This document shows, piece after piece, positions 8,580-17,331 of a stretch of 64,000 nucleotides of DNA. How positions within the stretch are numbered: position 1 is the stretch's first letter; every line of letters starts with the position of its first letter. The stretch covers positions 20,695 through 84,694 of the forward strand of contig JAFGCG010000108.1 of the NCBI GenBank assembly GCA_016932715.1. Direction: 5' to 3'. The translations under genes were made by a program, and so were the position numbers. A model generated the notes under the pieces. The model saw nothing but the letters and a program-made list of their open reading frames with translations. It was not told where the DNA came from and did not search any database. The stretch is from Anaerolineales bacterium (GTDB lineage Bacteria > Chloroflexota > Anaerolineae > Anaerolineales > Villigracilaceae).

Positions 8580-8660
8580 CTATAGAAAGCATATATCAAA
8601 TCCCCAACTATCTAATATGTCATTTGTACTAGTAATGTGACGAGGTGTCGATACATTAAC
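8580..8660 (-). repeat. Direct repeat upstream of lipoprotein gene, copy 2
   Basis: Second copy of the 80-bp sequence at 7581-7659; AAGCATATATCAAATCCCCA and AATATGTCATTTGTACTA are the longest shared runs. It starts 96 bp before the 8484 start, against 49 bp for the first copy. Confidence 0.75.
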
Positions 8661-8689
8661 CTGGATAGCGGTATGGCAAGACCCTGTCT

Positions 8690-9796
8690 TCACGGGCATC
8701 CATTCTGCAAATGCTCATCGAACGTCTCTGAAAATTCATGGAAACCTGAGCCATCGCATTTGGCGCGGAAGTAAAAATAGTTCGTCTCCGCCGGGAATGC
8801 GACCGCGTGCAAGGCGCCCAGGCTGGGACTTGCGATCGGCGTAGGCGGCAAGCCTGCAACGCGGTACGTGTTATAGACAGAATTGATCTCCAGATCCAAC
8901 AGGCTCAACGGATTCGTCCACCAGGTTCGCTGCAGGATGTTATAGCCGATCGCATATTGAACCGTCGGATCGGCATCCAGTTTCATGCCGATATTCAAGC
9001 GGTTCAAATAGACCGACGCGATGAGCGCCTGCTCCTCATCCTGCACGGCTTCACGCTCGACCATGGAAGCCAGCGTCACTGCCTGGTAAACCGTCAGTCC
9101 CTGCTGCTCAAATCCATTGCGCAGATCGAGCGTCAGATGCGCGGCAAAATTGCGAACCATCACAGCCACCATGTCCTGCGCGGACGCGAGTTCGCGGGAA
9201 AAAATATATGAATCCGGGTACGCGAATCCCTCGACTGAACTCACACTCGTCAAGAAGTCGAACTCCTGCGGAGGACTCTTTGCGGCATGGAGGAACTCGT
9301 CAGCGGTGATTCGCAGGCCGGAGGTCGGAAGCGCCTCGGCAATTTCCTCCAGACGCCAGCCGGGCAAAACGACAAAGGTCACCTCCTCAGGCGTGGCATC
9401 CTGTAATTCGCGTGCGATGTCCATCGCAGACATGGCTGTACTGAGCTGATATTCCCCTGCCTGGATGGAGGTATCCAATCCGGAATAGATCAGGTACGAA
9501 CGGAATGCTTCCGCCTCACGGATCAGGCCCGCGCTCCGAAGGTGATTGGCGACCGAATCGGCAGACTGGCCCACCTCGACCGTGAAGGGCTGCTCCGTTC
9601 CGCTCAAATCCAGCGGCTGGGTCAGTAAGCCGTCATACCAGAGCAGCAGCGCGGAATATTGCACCCTTTTTAGCATTGAAAGCGAAGCGTCCGGCGGACC
9701 ATAGATCCGGGCCGCGCGGGAGGGAATGTACAGAAAAACAATATAAAGCCCCACACATATGAAAAGAATTGAAATAGCTGCAATGAGTTTACGCAT
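8690..9796 (-). CDS. mltG: Endolytic murein transglycosylase MltG (YceG-like)
   Basis: MltG cleaves nascent glycan strands at the membrane and limits their length. The protein has an N-terminal membrane anchor (IAAISILFICVGLYIVFLY), a LysM-like region around residues 70-130, and the YceG catalytic domain with VLPGWRLEEIA, ASMVEREAV (the Glu is the family's catalytic residue), VYLNRLNIGMKLDADPTVQYA and the C-terminal AVAFPAETNYFYF. Its 368 residues are normal for the family. It sits downstream of ruvX on the same strand, an arrangement common in bacteria. No good Shine-Dalgarno precedes ATG 9796, and the 66-bp gap to ruvX holds an AT-rich word repeat (CGATTTACGATTTGCGATTG). Confidence 0.93.
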   Translation of the reverse strand: MRKLIAAISILFICVGLYIVFLYIPSRAARIYGPPDASLSMLKRVQYSALLLWYDGLLTQPLDLSGTEQPFTVEVGQSADSVANHLRSAGLIREAEAFRSYLIYSGLDTSIQAGEYQLSTAMSAMDIARELQDATPEEVTFVVLPGWRLEEIAEALPTSGLRITADEFLHAAKSPPQEFDFLTSVSSVEGFAYPDSYIFSRELASAQDMVAVMVRNFAAHLTLDLRNGFEQQGLTVYQAVTLASMVEREAVQDEEQALIASVYLNRLNIGMKLDADPTVQYAIGYNILQRTWWTNPLSLLDLEINSVYNTYRVAGLPPTPIASPSLGALHAVAFPAETNYFYFRAKCDGSGFHEFSETFDEHLQNGCP

Positions 9797-9862
9797 GATT
9801 TCGATTTACGATTTGCGATTGACGATCAGACTATCCGACCAAGTGACTACCAAACCAACAAA

Positions 9863-10285
9863 CTACTCAACCCTCGGCTTATTGGCATCCAGATACGATT
9901 TGAGGATCATCACGGCTGCGAGCTCGTCCATGTGACCTGCGCGCTTTTTGCGTGAGACGCCCATCGCGATCCGCGCTGCGCGCGCCTCCTGCGTGCTGAA
10001 CGACTCGTCCCACAGGACCAGAGGGATTTGCGTCTGCTCTTTCAGCGCCTCGGCAAACTTCGCCGCACGGCGTCCTGCCAGATTCGGCTTGCCTTCCTCA
10101 TCGTACGACTGGCCGATCACGATCAGTGCCACATCGTTCTCGGCCGCCAGGTCCGCAACCTGGGCAGCATCCAGCAGGCGCGAGACATGCCTGATCACCT
10201 TCAATGGACTGGCAATCGTCGCGGTCGGGTCACTGAGCGCCAGACCGATATGCTTTTCACCATGGTCAACTGCTAAAATTCTCAT
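9863..10285 (-). CDS. ruvX: Putative Holliday-junction resolvase RuvX/YqgF
   Basis: 140 residues with the RNase H-like YqgF fold: ILAVDHGEKHIGLALSD at the N-terminus (first acidic residue), VIGQSYDEEGKP in the middle and LWDESFSTQEA towards the C-terminus. Members of the family process branched nucleic acid or pre-16S rRNA ends. ATG 10285 is preceded by AAAGGTGT. Lies between the baseplate-J-like gene and mltG, all on the minus strand, probably one transcription unit. Confidence 0.93.
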   Translation of the reverse strand: MRILAVDHGEKHIGLALSDPTATIASPLKVIRHVSRLLDAAQVADLAAENDVALIVIGQSYDEEGKPNLAGRRAAKFAEALKEQTQIPLVLWDESFSTQEARAARIAMGVSRKKRAGHMDELAAVMILKSYLDANKPRVE

Positions 10286-10329
10286 ACACCTTTATTTCTG
10301 AACCGCGCAGGGCACGAAGATCGCAAAGG

Positions 10330-10395
10330 TTCTTTCCTCTTTCTTCTTTCCTCTTTCTTCTTTCTTCTCTCCTCTTTCCTCTTCCTTTTTACTTC
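10330..10395. repeat. CTTTC-type low-complexity tract
   Basis: Degenerate tandem copies of TTCTTTCCTC fill the space between ruvX and the upstream gene. It is one of several word-like intergenic tracts in this window. No gene is seen in it. Confidence 0.7.
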
Positions 10396-10399
10396 TCAC

Positions 10400-11890
10400 C
10401 TACTGCACCACCACCGAAATACGAAACGGCACGATCGGCACCCAGGGCCACCAGGAAGGCGAAAGCTCGATCTCAGGAGAACCTTCCAGGGGGAAATTCT
10501 GCTTTAGTAGGGCTTGGGCACGATCGGAACGAACTCCCTGGAGCATTTGTGTCACCTGGGCATGGTCGATCTGCTGCACGATACGCCGCTCGGCGCGGAT
10601 TGTCCAGCGCGCGGGACCACTAGCATTCACGATGGGTTTTGTCACAGGTTTAACGGTCAACGCCTCAGATGCCGCGCCAAAGCCCGAGGGCAGGGAAGCG
10701 TTCAGGGCCAAGGCCGCAAGCTCGGTCAGGTCTGAACCGGCGGCATAGAGAGCGGAAAACTCTACTTGCATGGTCAATGTCAGTCTGGTGCTCGCCGCGC
10801 CTGGGGGCGGGTCGTACTCTTCCAAAAGGACTTGCGTCACTTCGAACGTGTCCTCAAAAAGGATATCACCTGTTTTTATCTCCTTCGCAAGCTGCGTGCG
10901 CGCTTCCTCTTCCAGTTTCTCCATCAGCTCAGCTTTGGCACGCTCACGATCTTCATCGCTCGCCTGCACAGACGGGATCTCCCTTCCGCCTTTCAGCGGC
11001 TCCGGGTTCGCCACAGAAAGCGAAAGCCCGAGCCGGTCTTCGACAACGACGATCGTATCGGCTTCCACGTTGCCGGAGAGCCCACCCTCCAGCGCTTCAA
11101 CGGGCAGTTCAAGTGTCTTACTGGTGCCCGCCGCCACTTCCCCCTCCTCGGTCGTCACAAAACGGACCGCCTCGGCATCCGCCGTCCGGATCACCGTTCC
11201 CACAGGGATGGTCACCGCCTGCTGCGTGAGATTGCGAAAGACCGCCAAACCCTTCGCCTTCGACTGCGGGATCACAGCTTCGCCCGTCACGGTCACAGAA
11301 TTCGTCCCCTCCACAAGGAGGCGTTTCTCACGCGCGGGAATACTTCCGGTAATGAAGACCGCCTCGACGGATGGGCTCGCAGTGACCGGCAGCACCAGGC
11401 TCTGGATTTTCGACTGGGGCTGCAGCCTGACCTGGGCGCGCGGGAGGAACAGTGCAACCAGGGCAAGCACCGAAAAGACACCGAGGGTGAGCGCTCCCAC
11501 GCGTACCACGGGATGAGCGCGCCACGCTCCCTCCCCAGCCGACAATTGGTCCCGCTGCGCGCGCAAATCCCTGCGGGGAGGGCGATGCGCCCACTTCCGG
11601 CGCCGGGGCTTGGGCCAGGCTACACGTTGCGCCTGCCCCGTAGATTCAAAGACGGGGATCTTTAGCGCTTCCGCATCCTCGCGCACCCGCCGCGTGCGTG
11701 TGACCAGTCCCAATTGCGCGCCGAGGGATAACGCGTGCCGCTGCAGGACCTTCAAATCCACCTGTCGCAGCGTGACATTCTCGTACTTGGGCCAGACCAG
11801 CAAAATGCGCGGCGTCTTCGCCCACGACATCCGGTCGCGTACCGAAATGAGGTCATCGTGCGATTCAAGTGTGATGATCTGGGTCTTCAT
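10400..11890 (-). CDS. Baseplate J/gp47-like membrane protein
   Basis: An N-terminal cytoplasmic part (residues 1-115) with a Rossmann-like stretch (PRILLVWPKYENVTLRQVDL) is followed by a basic linker (PRRRKWAHRPPRR), one membrane segment near 155-175 (LGVFSVLALVALFLP), and an extracytoplasmic region with repeated beta-rich sequence (VPVGTVIRTADAEAVRFVT, GGLSGNVEADTI). The last resembles baseplate J-like domains annotated in Anaerolineae proteins of this size. Its job is unknown; the link to phage baseplates is structural only. ATG 11890 has GGAGAG just upstream and a TATAAT at 11897-11902, so the 5' leader would be very short. Confidence 0.6.
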   Translation of the reverse strand: MKTQIITLESHDDLISVRDRMSWAKTPRILLVWPKYENVTLRQVDLKVLQRHALSLGAQLGLVTRTRRVREDAEALKIPVFESTGQAQRVAWPKPRRRKWAHRPPRRDLRAQRDQLSAGEGAWRAHPVVRVGALTLGVFSVLALVALFLPRAQVRLQPQSKIQSLVLPVTASPSVEAVFITGSIPAREKRLLVEGTNSVTVTGEAVIPQSKAKGLAVFRNLTQQAVTIPVGTVIRTADAEAVRFVTTEEGEVAAGTSKTLELPVEALEGGLSGNVEADTIVVVEDRLGLSLSVANPEPLKGGREIPSVQASDEDRERAKAELMEKLEEEARTQLAKEIKTGDILFEDTFEVTQVLLEEYDPPPGAASTRLTLTMQVEFSALYAAGSDLTELAALALNASLPSGFGAASEALTVKPVTKPIVNASGPARWTIRAERRIVQQIDHAQVTQMLQGVRSDRAQALLKQNFPLEGSPEIELSPSWWPWVPIVPFRISVVVQ

Positions 11891-11955
11891 CTCTCCGAAT
11901 TATAACCGTTGGAACAGATCAACAGCCGTTTCCTAACCAGAGTACAAAGAGTATA

Positions 11956-12033
11956 TGTCACCCTGAGCGGAGCGAAGGGTCTCGCCGCTACGCGGCGGGA
12001 TTCTTCGCTCCCTTTGGTCGCTCAGAATGACAT
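11956..12033. repeat. TGTCACCCTGAGCGGAGCGAAGG palindromic repeat, copy 1
   Basis: Runs from TGTCACCCTGAGC to GCTCAGAATGACA, with an inner CCGCTACGCGGCGGG hairpin. A near-identical copy is at 33764-33842. The ends are complementary, so the unit can form a long stem. It resembles REP-like elements common in environmental genomes. Confidence 0.8.
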
Positions 12034-12054
12034 TATATTTCTGGTTTTGCTTCC

Positions 12055-13686
12055 TCAGTCGGTCAGGTGGCTTGCCCGGCGGATCAGTTCCATAAATTCA
12101 TTCATGTCCTTGTCCCGGGGCAGCAGCTCGCTGACTCGTTCCGCTTCACGATAAACATGCCGAAGCGAACTCTCCTCTGCCCAATAACTGTTCTTCAAAA
12201 TTTCGGCATACTCCGCCACGATCACCGCCCGCTGGAAATAGGGATCAGCATCTTCGAAATCCCTGGCAAGCTCGCCGGTGCTGAAATCCTGCGAGAGTTC
12301 CACGACCTGGCGCGTGTCGGGGTCCTGCCAGCGCAGAAAGACGGTGGCAATCTTGCCATACGCCTCCGGATACAGCTTGATCTCATAGAGAGCCGTCACA
12401 GAATGGCCCGCGCCGATCTCGCCCGCGTCCACCGTGTTATCGCGGAAGTCCTCGTCAGCAACGGCGCGGTTTTCAAAGCCGACCAGACGATAGCGCATCA
12501 CAACTTCAGAGTTGAAATCCACCTGCACCTTCGCATCCATGGCAATGGTCTGCAGGGTGCCGGTGAGTTGATCGACGAAGAGGCGGCGGGCTTCGTCCAT
12601 ATCATCCACATAGGCATAGAAACCATCGCCATCATCCGCCAATTGTTCCATCAGGACGTCGTTGTAATTGTCCATGCCGAAGCCGATCGTCGTCAGCGTA
12701 ACCCCCTCTTCGACGAAGTGTCTCACCTCAGCCAGGATGGCATCGGGTCCCGTCTCCCCGACATTTGCCACGCCGTCCGAGCATAAGATCACCCGATTGA
12801 TGCCTCCAGGCAGATAGGAGCGCATCGCCATTTTATAGCCCAGGCGGATGCCTGCTTCGGCGTTGGTCGTGCCTTCGGGGTGCAGGCTGTAAATCGCGTC
12901 GAGAATCCTTCCTTTATCGGAACCGGATGTTGGCTCCAGGACGATATGGGCTTCTGTACCATAAACGACAATGCCGACACTGTCGCTCGGTCTCAATTGC
13001 TCGACAAGCAGTTCCAGGGAACGCTTGACCAGTCCAAGCCGGTTGTCCATATCCATGGAACCGGAGACATCGATCACGAATGTCAGCGAAGCATCCTTGC
13101 GATCCTCCTGCGGGACCTGATATCCCTGGATGCCTACGCGCATCATGTGATAGCGCTCACTCTGCGAGAAAGGCGAAGGCGCGCCATCGATCGTAATTCC
13201 AAAGGCCTGGTGCGAAGGCGGATTAGGATAACCTTGCTCGAAATAATTGACATATTCCTCCACGCGCACCGAATCAGGGGGCGGCAGATTCCCATCCTTC
13301 AGATAATTGCGCATGATGGTGTACGAACCCGTATCCACATCCAGCGCGAAGGTGGAGAGATTGTCATCTTCCGTATCAATCGAGGGATTAACCCCGTAGT
13401 TTTCGAAGAACATATCGTACGGCTCTTGGTTGAACTTCCTGCGATGCGGCTGACCGGCATTTGGCGCTGACGCGTCGGACACGGAGGGACCAGAAGGTGC
13501 ATCATAAGATCTGGCTGCGGGGGCCTCCAAGGCAGGCGCCTCGGTCGCAGCGGGCCACTCATAGAAGTCGCGAGAGTGGGGCGCCTGAGTGACAGGAGGT
13601 GACTGCGTTGCCGCGGCAGCACAGGCGGATGTAACCAGGATCAAAAATAGGATGCTCGAAATCAGGGCAGTGCGTTTGGTGAACAT
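12055..13686 (-). CDS. VWA-domain lipoprotein (YfbK-like)
   Basis: The likely start is ATG 13686, preceded by AAAAAGGAGAAGAATC, not the farther upstream in-frame codons. A signal peptide ends in lipobox TSAC. A low-complexity Pro/Ala region follows, then a YfbK-type N-terminal segment (LSTFALDVDTGSYT, RVEEYVNYF), and a von Willebrand factor A domain from about residue 205. Its MIDAS is visible: VIDVSGSMDMDN (DxSxS), the Thr region EGTTNAEAG, and LCSDGVANVGE. The C-terminal portion matches the DUF3520-like tail. Metal-dependent adhesion or complex assembly at the cell surface is likely; the partner is unknown. Length 543 residues. Confidence 0.85.
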   Translation of the reverse strand: MFTKRTALISSILFLILVTSACAAAATQSPPVTQAPHSRDFYEWPAATEAPALEAPAARSYDAPSGPSVSDASAPNAGQPHRRKFNQEPYDMFFENYGVNPSIDTEDDNLSTFALDVDTGSYTIMRNYLKDGNLPPPDSVRVEEYVNYFEQGYPNPPSHQAFGITIDGAPSPFSQSERYHMMRVGIQGYQVPQEDRKDASLTFVIDVSGSMDMDNRLGLVKRSLELLVEQLRPSDSVGIVVYGTEAHIVLEPTSGSDKGRILDAIYSLHPEGTTNAEAGIRLGYKMAMRSYLPGGINRVILCSDGVANVGETGPDAILAEVRHFVEEGVTLTTIGFGMDNYNDVLMEQLADDGDGFYAYVDDMDEARRLFVDQLTGTLQTIAMDAKVQVDFNSEVVMRYRLVGFENRAVADEDFRDNTVDAGEIGAGHSVTALYEIKLYPEAYGKIATVFLRWQDPDTRQVVELSQDFSTGELARDFEDADPYFQRAVIVAEYAEILKNSYWAEESSLRHVYREAERVSELLPRDKDMNEFMELIRRASHLTD

Positions 13687-13979
13687 GATTCTTCTCCTTT
13701 TTGTTAAGTGTAGAGTGCATACTGGAGCGAACATCCCCGCTGAGGCGGGATCTTCGACAGGTCGGCGTTCCTGTTGTTCGTAACGTCTCACGTCAAAGGC
13801 ATAAGCCCTCCTTTCGGAAGCTGGACTTCCCCCGTAAAAATGGATTTGCCGTTTGTCTTGCAGGTAACTAAACAACCCAGGGAACCGAAAACCAAAACCG
13901 AGCTTCCAGTTTAGTTACGTACGCGGCACTCTGTACTTCTTGACGTGAGCCGGAAGAAAATGTTCCCCTTACCCGGATT
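13687..13979 (-). other. Long 5' region of the VWA gene with inverted repeats
   Basis: No gene seen. On the minus strand the 260 bases before the VWA start contain paired segments: GTAACTAAAC near 13920 and GTTTAGTTAC near 13865, GGAAG...CTTCC hairpins around 13818-13830, and CCCGCCTCAGCGGGG just upstream of the RBS. The length and pairing suggest a structured 5' leader. It does not match a riboswitch consensus I can recall. Confidence 0.35.
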
Positions 13980-14471
13980 TCATTTCACCAACAACACAAG
14001 TAATACATCACCCTTCACAAGGATACTCACTGTAACCATGTCAGCGGCATCATTCATGAAGATCAACATCAGGGAGGCGTTTTTTCCTTCTCCCCGGGTC
14101 AGCAGCTGCCAGCCCAGTTTGCCCAGTTCGAGCTCGTAATAGTCCTGCACCTCTTGAGCCGTCGCCCGGATGGTGAAGACATAGTTTTCCTCATCCCCTT
14201 CCCCGGCGATTGCACCCGGCATGATCGGAATCCCCTGCCATTCGGAAGCAGGTTCCCCCTCCGGCGCAAGCGCAGAGACGACATCCGGCGTTTCCGTGGG
14301 CAGCAGAGGCGCGGGAGTACTCGTCGGCGTGAAAGTGGCGGTCGACGTCGGGAGCGGGGTAAACGTCAGAGTGGGGACGGGCGTTGGTGAAGCAGTCGGT
14401 CCGGCAAAACCGGAACAGGCTGTCAGGGTCAGAGCGAACGAGAGGAGCATGGCAGTGCTGAGCTTAGTCAC
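13980..14471 (-). CDS. Small lipoprotein, paralogue of the 14583 gene
   Basis: The best start is GTG 14471, with AGGAGGGTTTT upstream. The signal peptide has lipobox LTAC, then a Thr/Pro stalk (TPVPTLTFTPLPTSTATFTP) and a C-terminal domain: EWQGIPIMPGAIAGE, a central strand/helix with AQEVQDYYELELGKLGW, and a hydrophobic tail (MVTVSILVKGDVLLVLL). The domain is shared with the neighbouring gene at 14583-15047, so the pair arose by tandem duplication. The stalk present here is missing there. Function unknown; the cell-surface location follows from the lipobox. Confidence 0.75.
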   Translation of the reverse strand: MTKLSTAMLLSFALTLTACSGFAGPTASPTPVPTLTFTPLPTSTATFTPTSTPAPLLPTETPDVVSALAPEGEPASEWQGIPIMPGAIAGEGDEENYVFTIRATAQEVQDYYELELGKLGWQLLTRGEGKNASLMLIFMNDAADMVTVSILVKGDVLLVLLVK

Positions 14472-14526
14472 AAAACCCTCCTTTTGGGGCTTGAAAATAT
14501 TATAACTGAGCATCATTCGGTCTTAT

Positions 14527-14560
14527 AAAAACAAAGGACGGCGCGGAGCGTGCCGTCCTT
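14527..14560 (-). terminator. Intrinsic terminator
   Basis: On the minus strand AAGGACGGC (14560-14552) pairs with GCCGTCCTT (14542-14534) and is followed by a T-rich run (TTGTTTTT). It follows the 14583 gene and separates it from the paralogue downstream. Confidence 0.85.
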
Positions 14561-14582
14561 CGAAAACCTGTTTTTACATTCT

Positions 14583-15047
14583 CTATTCCAGAGTCAAAAT
14601 GACTACGGAGGAGTCCTCGGACGAGGTGATTGCGATGGTCAGGAGATTGCTCTCTTTTTGGAAAATCATCAGCCCGGCATCTTCGTCGGTGGGAATGTCA
14701 TAGGGCTGCTTCCAGCCCAGGGCAGCCAGCTTCCCGCTATAGAAATCCTGAACTTCCTGGATTGTGACAACTGCCTTAAAACTATAGGCATGATTTTTGG
14801 CGAATTCCTGACCGGCTGTTGCCTGAGGCATGATGGGAATGCCCTTCCATTCCTGAAGCGGGGTACCTTGCGGGTTGAAAACGTTTTCCACATCAGGCAT
14901 GCCGGTCCCAGCCGGCAGGACGCTGCCTATCGCCTGCGCAGTTTTCGCCAGGTCCTCGGCATCCCGGCCCGGCTGACTGAGCAGGCTGCAGGCAAGCAGA
15001 AACAGCACAACGACGATGAAAGCTAGGAATTTCGGCAGACGAGACAT
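14583..15047 (-). CDS. Small lipoprotein, paralogue of the 13980 gene
   Basis: ATG 15047 is preceded by AAAAGGAGAATCTAT. The signal peptide has lipobox LLAC. A short linker replaces the Thr/Pro stalk of its paralogue, then comes the shared domain: EWKGIPIMPQATAGQE, IQEVQDFYSGKLAALGW and MIFQKESNLLTIAI. The conserved QEVQDFY...LGW pattern recalls small surface proteins in which a helix packs on a beta-sheet. No family name recognised. It has its own terminator, so the two paralogues are probably separate transcription units. Confidence 0.75.
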   Translation of the reverse strand: MSRLPKFLAFIVVVLFLLACSLLSQPGRDAEDLAKTAQAIGSVLPAGTGMPDVENVFNPQGTPLQEWKGIPIMPQATAGQEFAKNHAYSFKAVVTIQEVQDFYSGKLAALGWKQPYDIPTDEDAGLMIFQKESNLLTIAITSSEDSSVVILTLE

Positions 15048-15150
15048 ATAGATTCTCCTTTTCGCCTGCAATCATAATACATCGAATGTCTGTCCGCAGT
15101 GGGATTTATGTACGGGTTTAGGGTATCATCCGCACAGAAAGGAAATTACT

Positions 15151-16761
15151 ATGACAGCGCTTCCCTGGTATCACAAAACGACCATCTATCAAATCTACCC
15201 GCGTTCATTCTACGACAGTAATAGCGACGGGATTGGCGACCTGCAAGGCATCATTCAAAAACTGGACTACATCCGCGAACTCGGGTTCGAAACGATCTGG
15301 ATCTCCCCGTTCTTTTCCTCCCCCCAGGCCGATTTCGGCTACGACATCTCGGATTACACGGACATTGCTCCCGAATACGGAACGATGAGCGACGCTCTGG
15401 AGTTGATCGAAGAAGTCCACGAACGCGGCATGAAGCTCGTCCTGGATATGGTGATGAACCATACCTCCGAAGAACATCCCTGGTTTAAGGAATCACGCTC
15501 TTCCCGGGACAATCCCAAGGCGGATTGGTACATCTGGCGTGACAAACCCAACAACTGGCAAAGCATGACCGGCGGCAGCGGCTGGCACTACGCCAGGGAA
15601 CGCGGACAATATTTCTGGTCCAGTTTCCTGCCCTTCCAGCCGGATCTGAACTATCGCAATCCTGATGTAAAGAGAGCCATGTTCGACATCGTCCGCTTCT
15701 GGCTGGGCAGGGGCGTGGATGGTTTCCGGCTGGACATCTTCAATGTCATTTACAAGGATGCCGATTTCCGAGACAATCCCTTTTCATTCAAATTGGTGCC
15801 AACCGATGAAGATCCTTCCAGTTTCTTCCAGCAGGCAAAGTACACGATCAACCAGCCGGAGAGTTTTGCCTTCGCGCGCGAGTTCCGAAAGGTGTGCGAC
15901 GAATTCGGCGAAAGGCTTTCCATTGGCGAGGTGAACGGAGGCAGAAAGGTCCTCCGTAAATTCCTGGGAGATGCCGCGAACAATGGGCTGACCCTGGTCT
16001 TCGATTTCGAGATGCTGAATTTAAAGTTCACAGCCGATTATTTCCGCGATCTAATTCGTGAGATGGAACGACATTATCCTGAACCCTTTATGCCCGTCTA
16101 CGTGTTCAGCAACCACGACAAGCATCGCAGCATGTACAGACTCGGGAATGACGTTCGGAAAGCAAAACTTCTTGCCATGTTCCAGCTGACCGTGCGCGGC
16201 GTGCCCTGCATGTATTACGGCGAAGAGATTGGCATGACGGACGCGAAGTTCCCGTTTGCCGAGGCGTTCGACCCGATCCCGCACAAATTCACGTTCGTGC
16301 CGCGCTTCGTTTTCGATCTGCTTGGCGTGCTCATCAACCGCGACGAGGTCCGCACGCCAATGCAGTGGAACGGGACTCGGAACGCGGGTTTTTCATCTGC
16401 GCAAAAGACATGGCTGCCCTTGCACGAGAATTACCAGACGATCCATGTTGAAAAACAACAGGCGGAGTCAAACTCTTTGCTGAACGTCGTTCGGGCGCTG
16501 CTGAAGATACGTCATCAGGAGAGATGTCTTCAGGAGGGTTCGCTTGAAATCCTGGAGAATCTTCCAAAAGGCGTGCTTGGTTATGCCAGAATTCTGGAAG
16601 GTGAGAAGATTCTGGTGCTGTTGAATTTAGACGAGCAGGCAACGGAGTTTCCAGTCGGATACTCGGAGTGTATCTTCAAGTCATCCGACAGGGACGATGC
16701 AAAAGAAAAAGCCATACAGTTGAATGGCTTCGGTGGGATGATTTTGCGTATCAAGTCATAG
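15151..16761 (+). CDS. GH13 alpha-glucosidase (oligo-1,6-glucosidase type)
   Basis: A (beta/alpha)8 glycoside hydrolase of 536 residues that acts on alpha-glucosidic bonds in small oligosaccharides. The four GH13 regions are visible: MVMNHTS (region I), GFRLDIFNV with the nucleophile Asp near residue 195, GEVNGG with the acid/base Glu near 260, and FSNHDKHR with the third Asp near 321. RTPMQWNGTRNAGFS is typical of the oligo-1,6-glucosidase/trehalose-related branch. There is no signal peptide, so it is cytoplasmic and probably acts on imported sugars. RBS AGAAAGGAAATTACT; single-gene unit. Exact substrate (isomaltose, sucrose, trehalose) not assignable. Confidence 0.9.
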   Translation: MTALPWYHKTTIYQIYPRSFYDSNSDGIGDLQGIIQKLDYIRELGFETIWISPFFSSPQADFGYDISDYTDIAPEYGTMSDALELIEEVHERGMKLVLDMVMNHTSEEHPWFKESRSSRDNPKADWYIWRDKPNNWQSMTGGSGWHYARERGQYFWSSFLPFQPDLNYRNPDVKRAMFDIVRFWLGRGVDGFRLDIFNVIYKDADFRDNPFSFKLVPTDEDPSSFFQQAKYTINQPESFAFAREFRKVCDEFGERLSIGEVNGGRKVLRKFLGDAANNGLTLVFDFEMLNLKFTADYFRDLIREMERHYPEPFMPVYVFSNHDKHRSMYRLGNDVRKAKLLAMFQLTVRGVPCMYYGEEIGMTDAKFPFAEAFDPIPHKFTFVPRFVFDLLGVLINRDEVRTPMQWNGTRNAGFSSAQKTWLPLHENYQTIHVEKQQAESNSLLNVVRALLKIRHQERCLQEGSLEILENLPKGVLGYARILEGEKILVLLNLDEQATEFPVGYSECIFKSSDRDDAKEKAIQLNGFGGMILRIKS

Positions 16762-16807
16762 CGGCACAGGGGTGCAGCGGTATGCATCCTTGTATCTGCA
16801 ATTTGCC

Positions 16808-17239
16808 CTATTTCTCCTCGGCTGCGCCATCTTCATCTTCCGCGGGCTTTTCCGCTGACCTATGGACAGCCTCGTAGGCTTCGGCGCCAAAATAGAAAGC
16901 GATCATAACCCCCACAACAGTTGTAAAGTGAGTAATCATCGTTTGTGCAATGGGTGGTAAATCGCCGCCTTTCGTGAAAAAGACAACCGTCCCCACCAAA
17001 ACGATATACACGGTAATCAACGAGATCACAATTGCGAGACGAATATCATACTTGGAAAGCCTGCGATGCCTGTTCGTTATGCCCATCCCCATTGTCCCAT
17101 AAAAAGTCACCAACCCTACAGACACCAGCATTAGGGAAAGAGCTGCATTCGAAACGTGCAGATATACAACCAGCACATAACAAACTACTACGATCAAAAA
17201 CAGCAGTCCTGCCATCCAATAAAAGTTCTTTGCTTTCAT
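16808..17239 (-). CDS. Small four-helix membrane protein, unknown
   Basis: 143 residues with four hydrophobic segments (about 8-29, 32-52, 69-89 and 101-120) and a charged C-terminal tail rich in Glu/Ala/Lys (AEKPAEDEDGAAEEK). A Shine-Dalgarno AAAGGAGGTCGGG precedes ATG 17239. I do not recognise the family. It lies between the convergent GH13 gene and alaS, with no obvious partner. Confidence 0.7.
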   Translation of the reverse strand: MKAKNFYWMAGLLFLIVVVCYVLVVYLHVSNAALSLMLVSVGLVTFYGTMGMGITNRHRRLSKYDIRLAIVISLITVYIVLVGTVVFFTKGGDLPPIAQTMITHFTTVVGVMIAFYFGAEAYEAVHRSAEKPAEDEDGAAEEK

Positions 17240-17331
17240 CCCGACCTCCTTTAGGAAAAAGGACTCTCAAAAACATTCTAATGATTTTGAGGTTTAAATC
17301 AAGTGGGAGTAGATTTCTCCACCCCCACGAT

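Noticed and set aside
10400..11890. Prophage or contractile-tail island suggested by the baseplate-J-like gene
   Set aside because: No other phage or tail genes flank it. The neighbours are mltG and ruvX, and the protein has a membrane anchor.
13687..13979. Cyclic-di-GMP or other known riboswitch in the VWA leader
   Set aside because: GGCAAATCC-like bases drew attention, but the remaining conserved positions of the class are missing.
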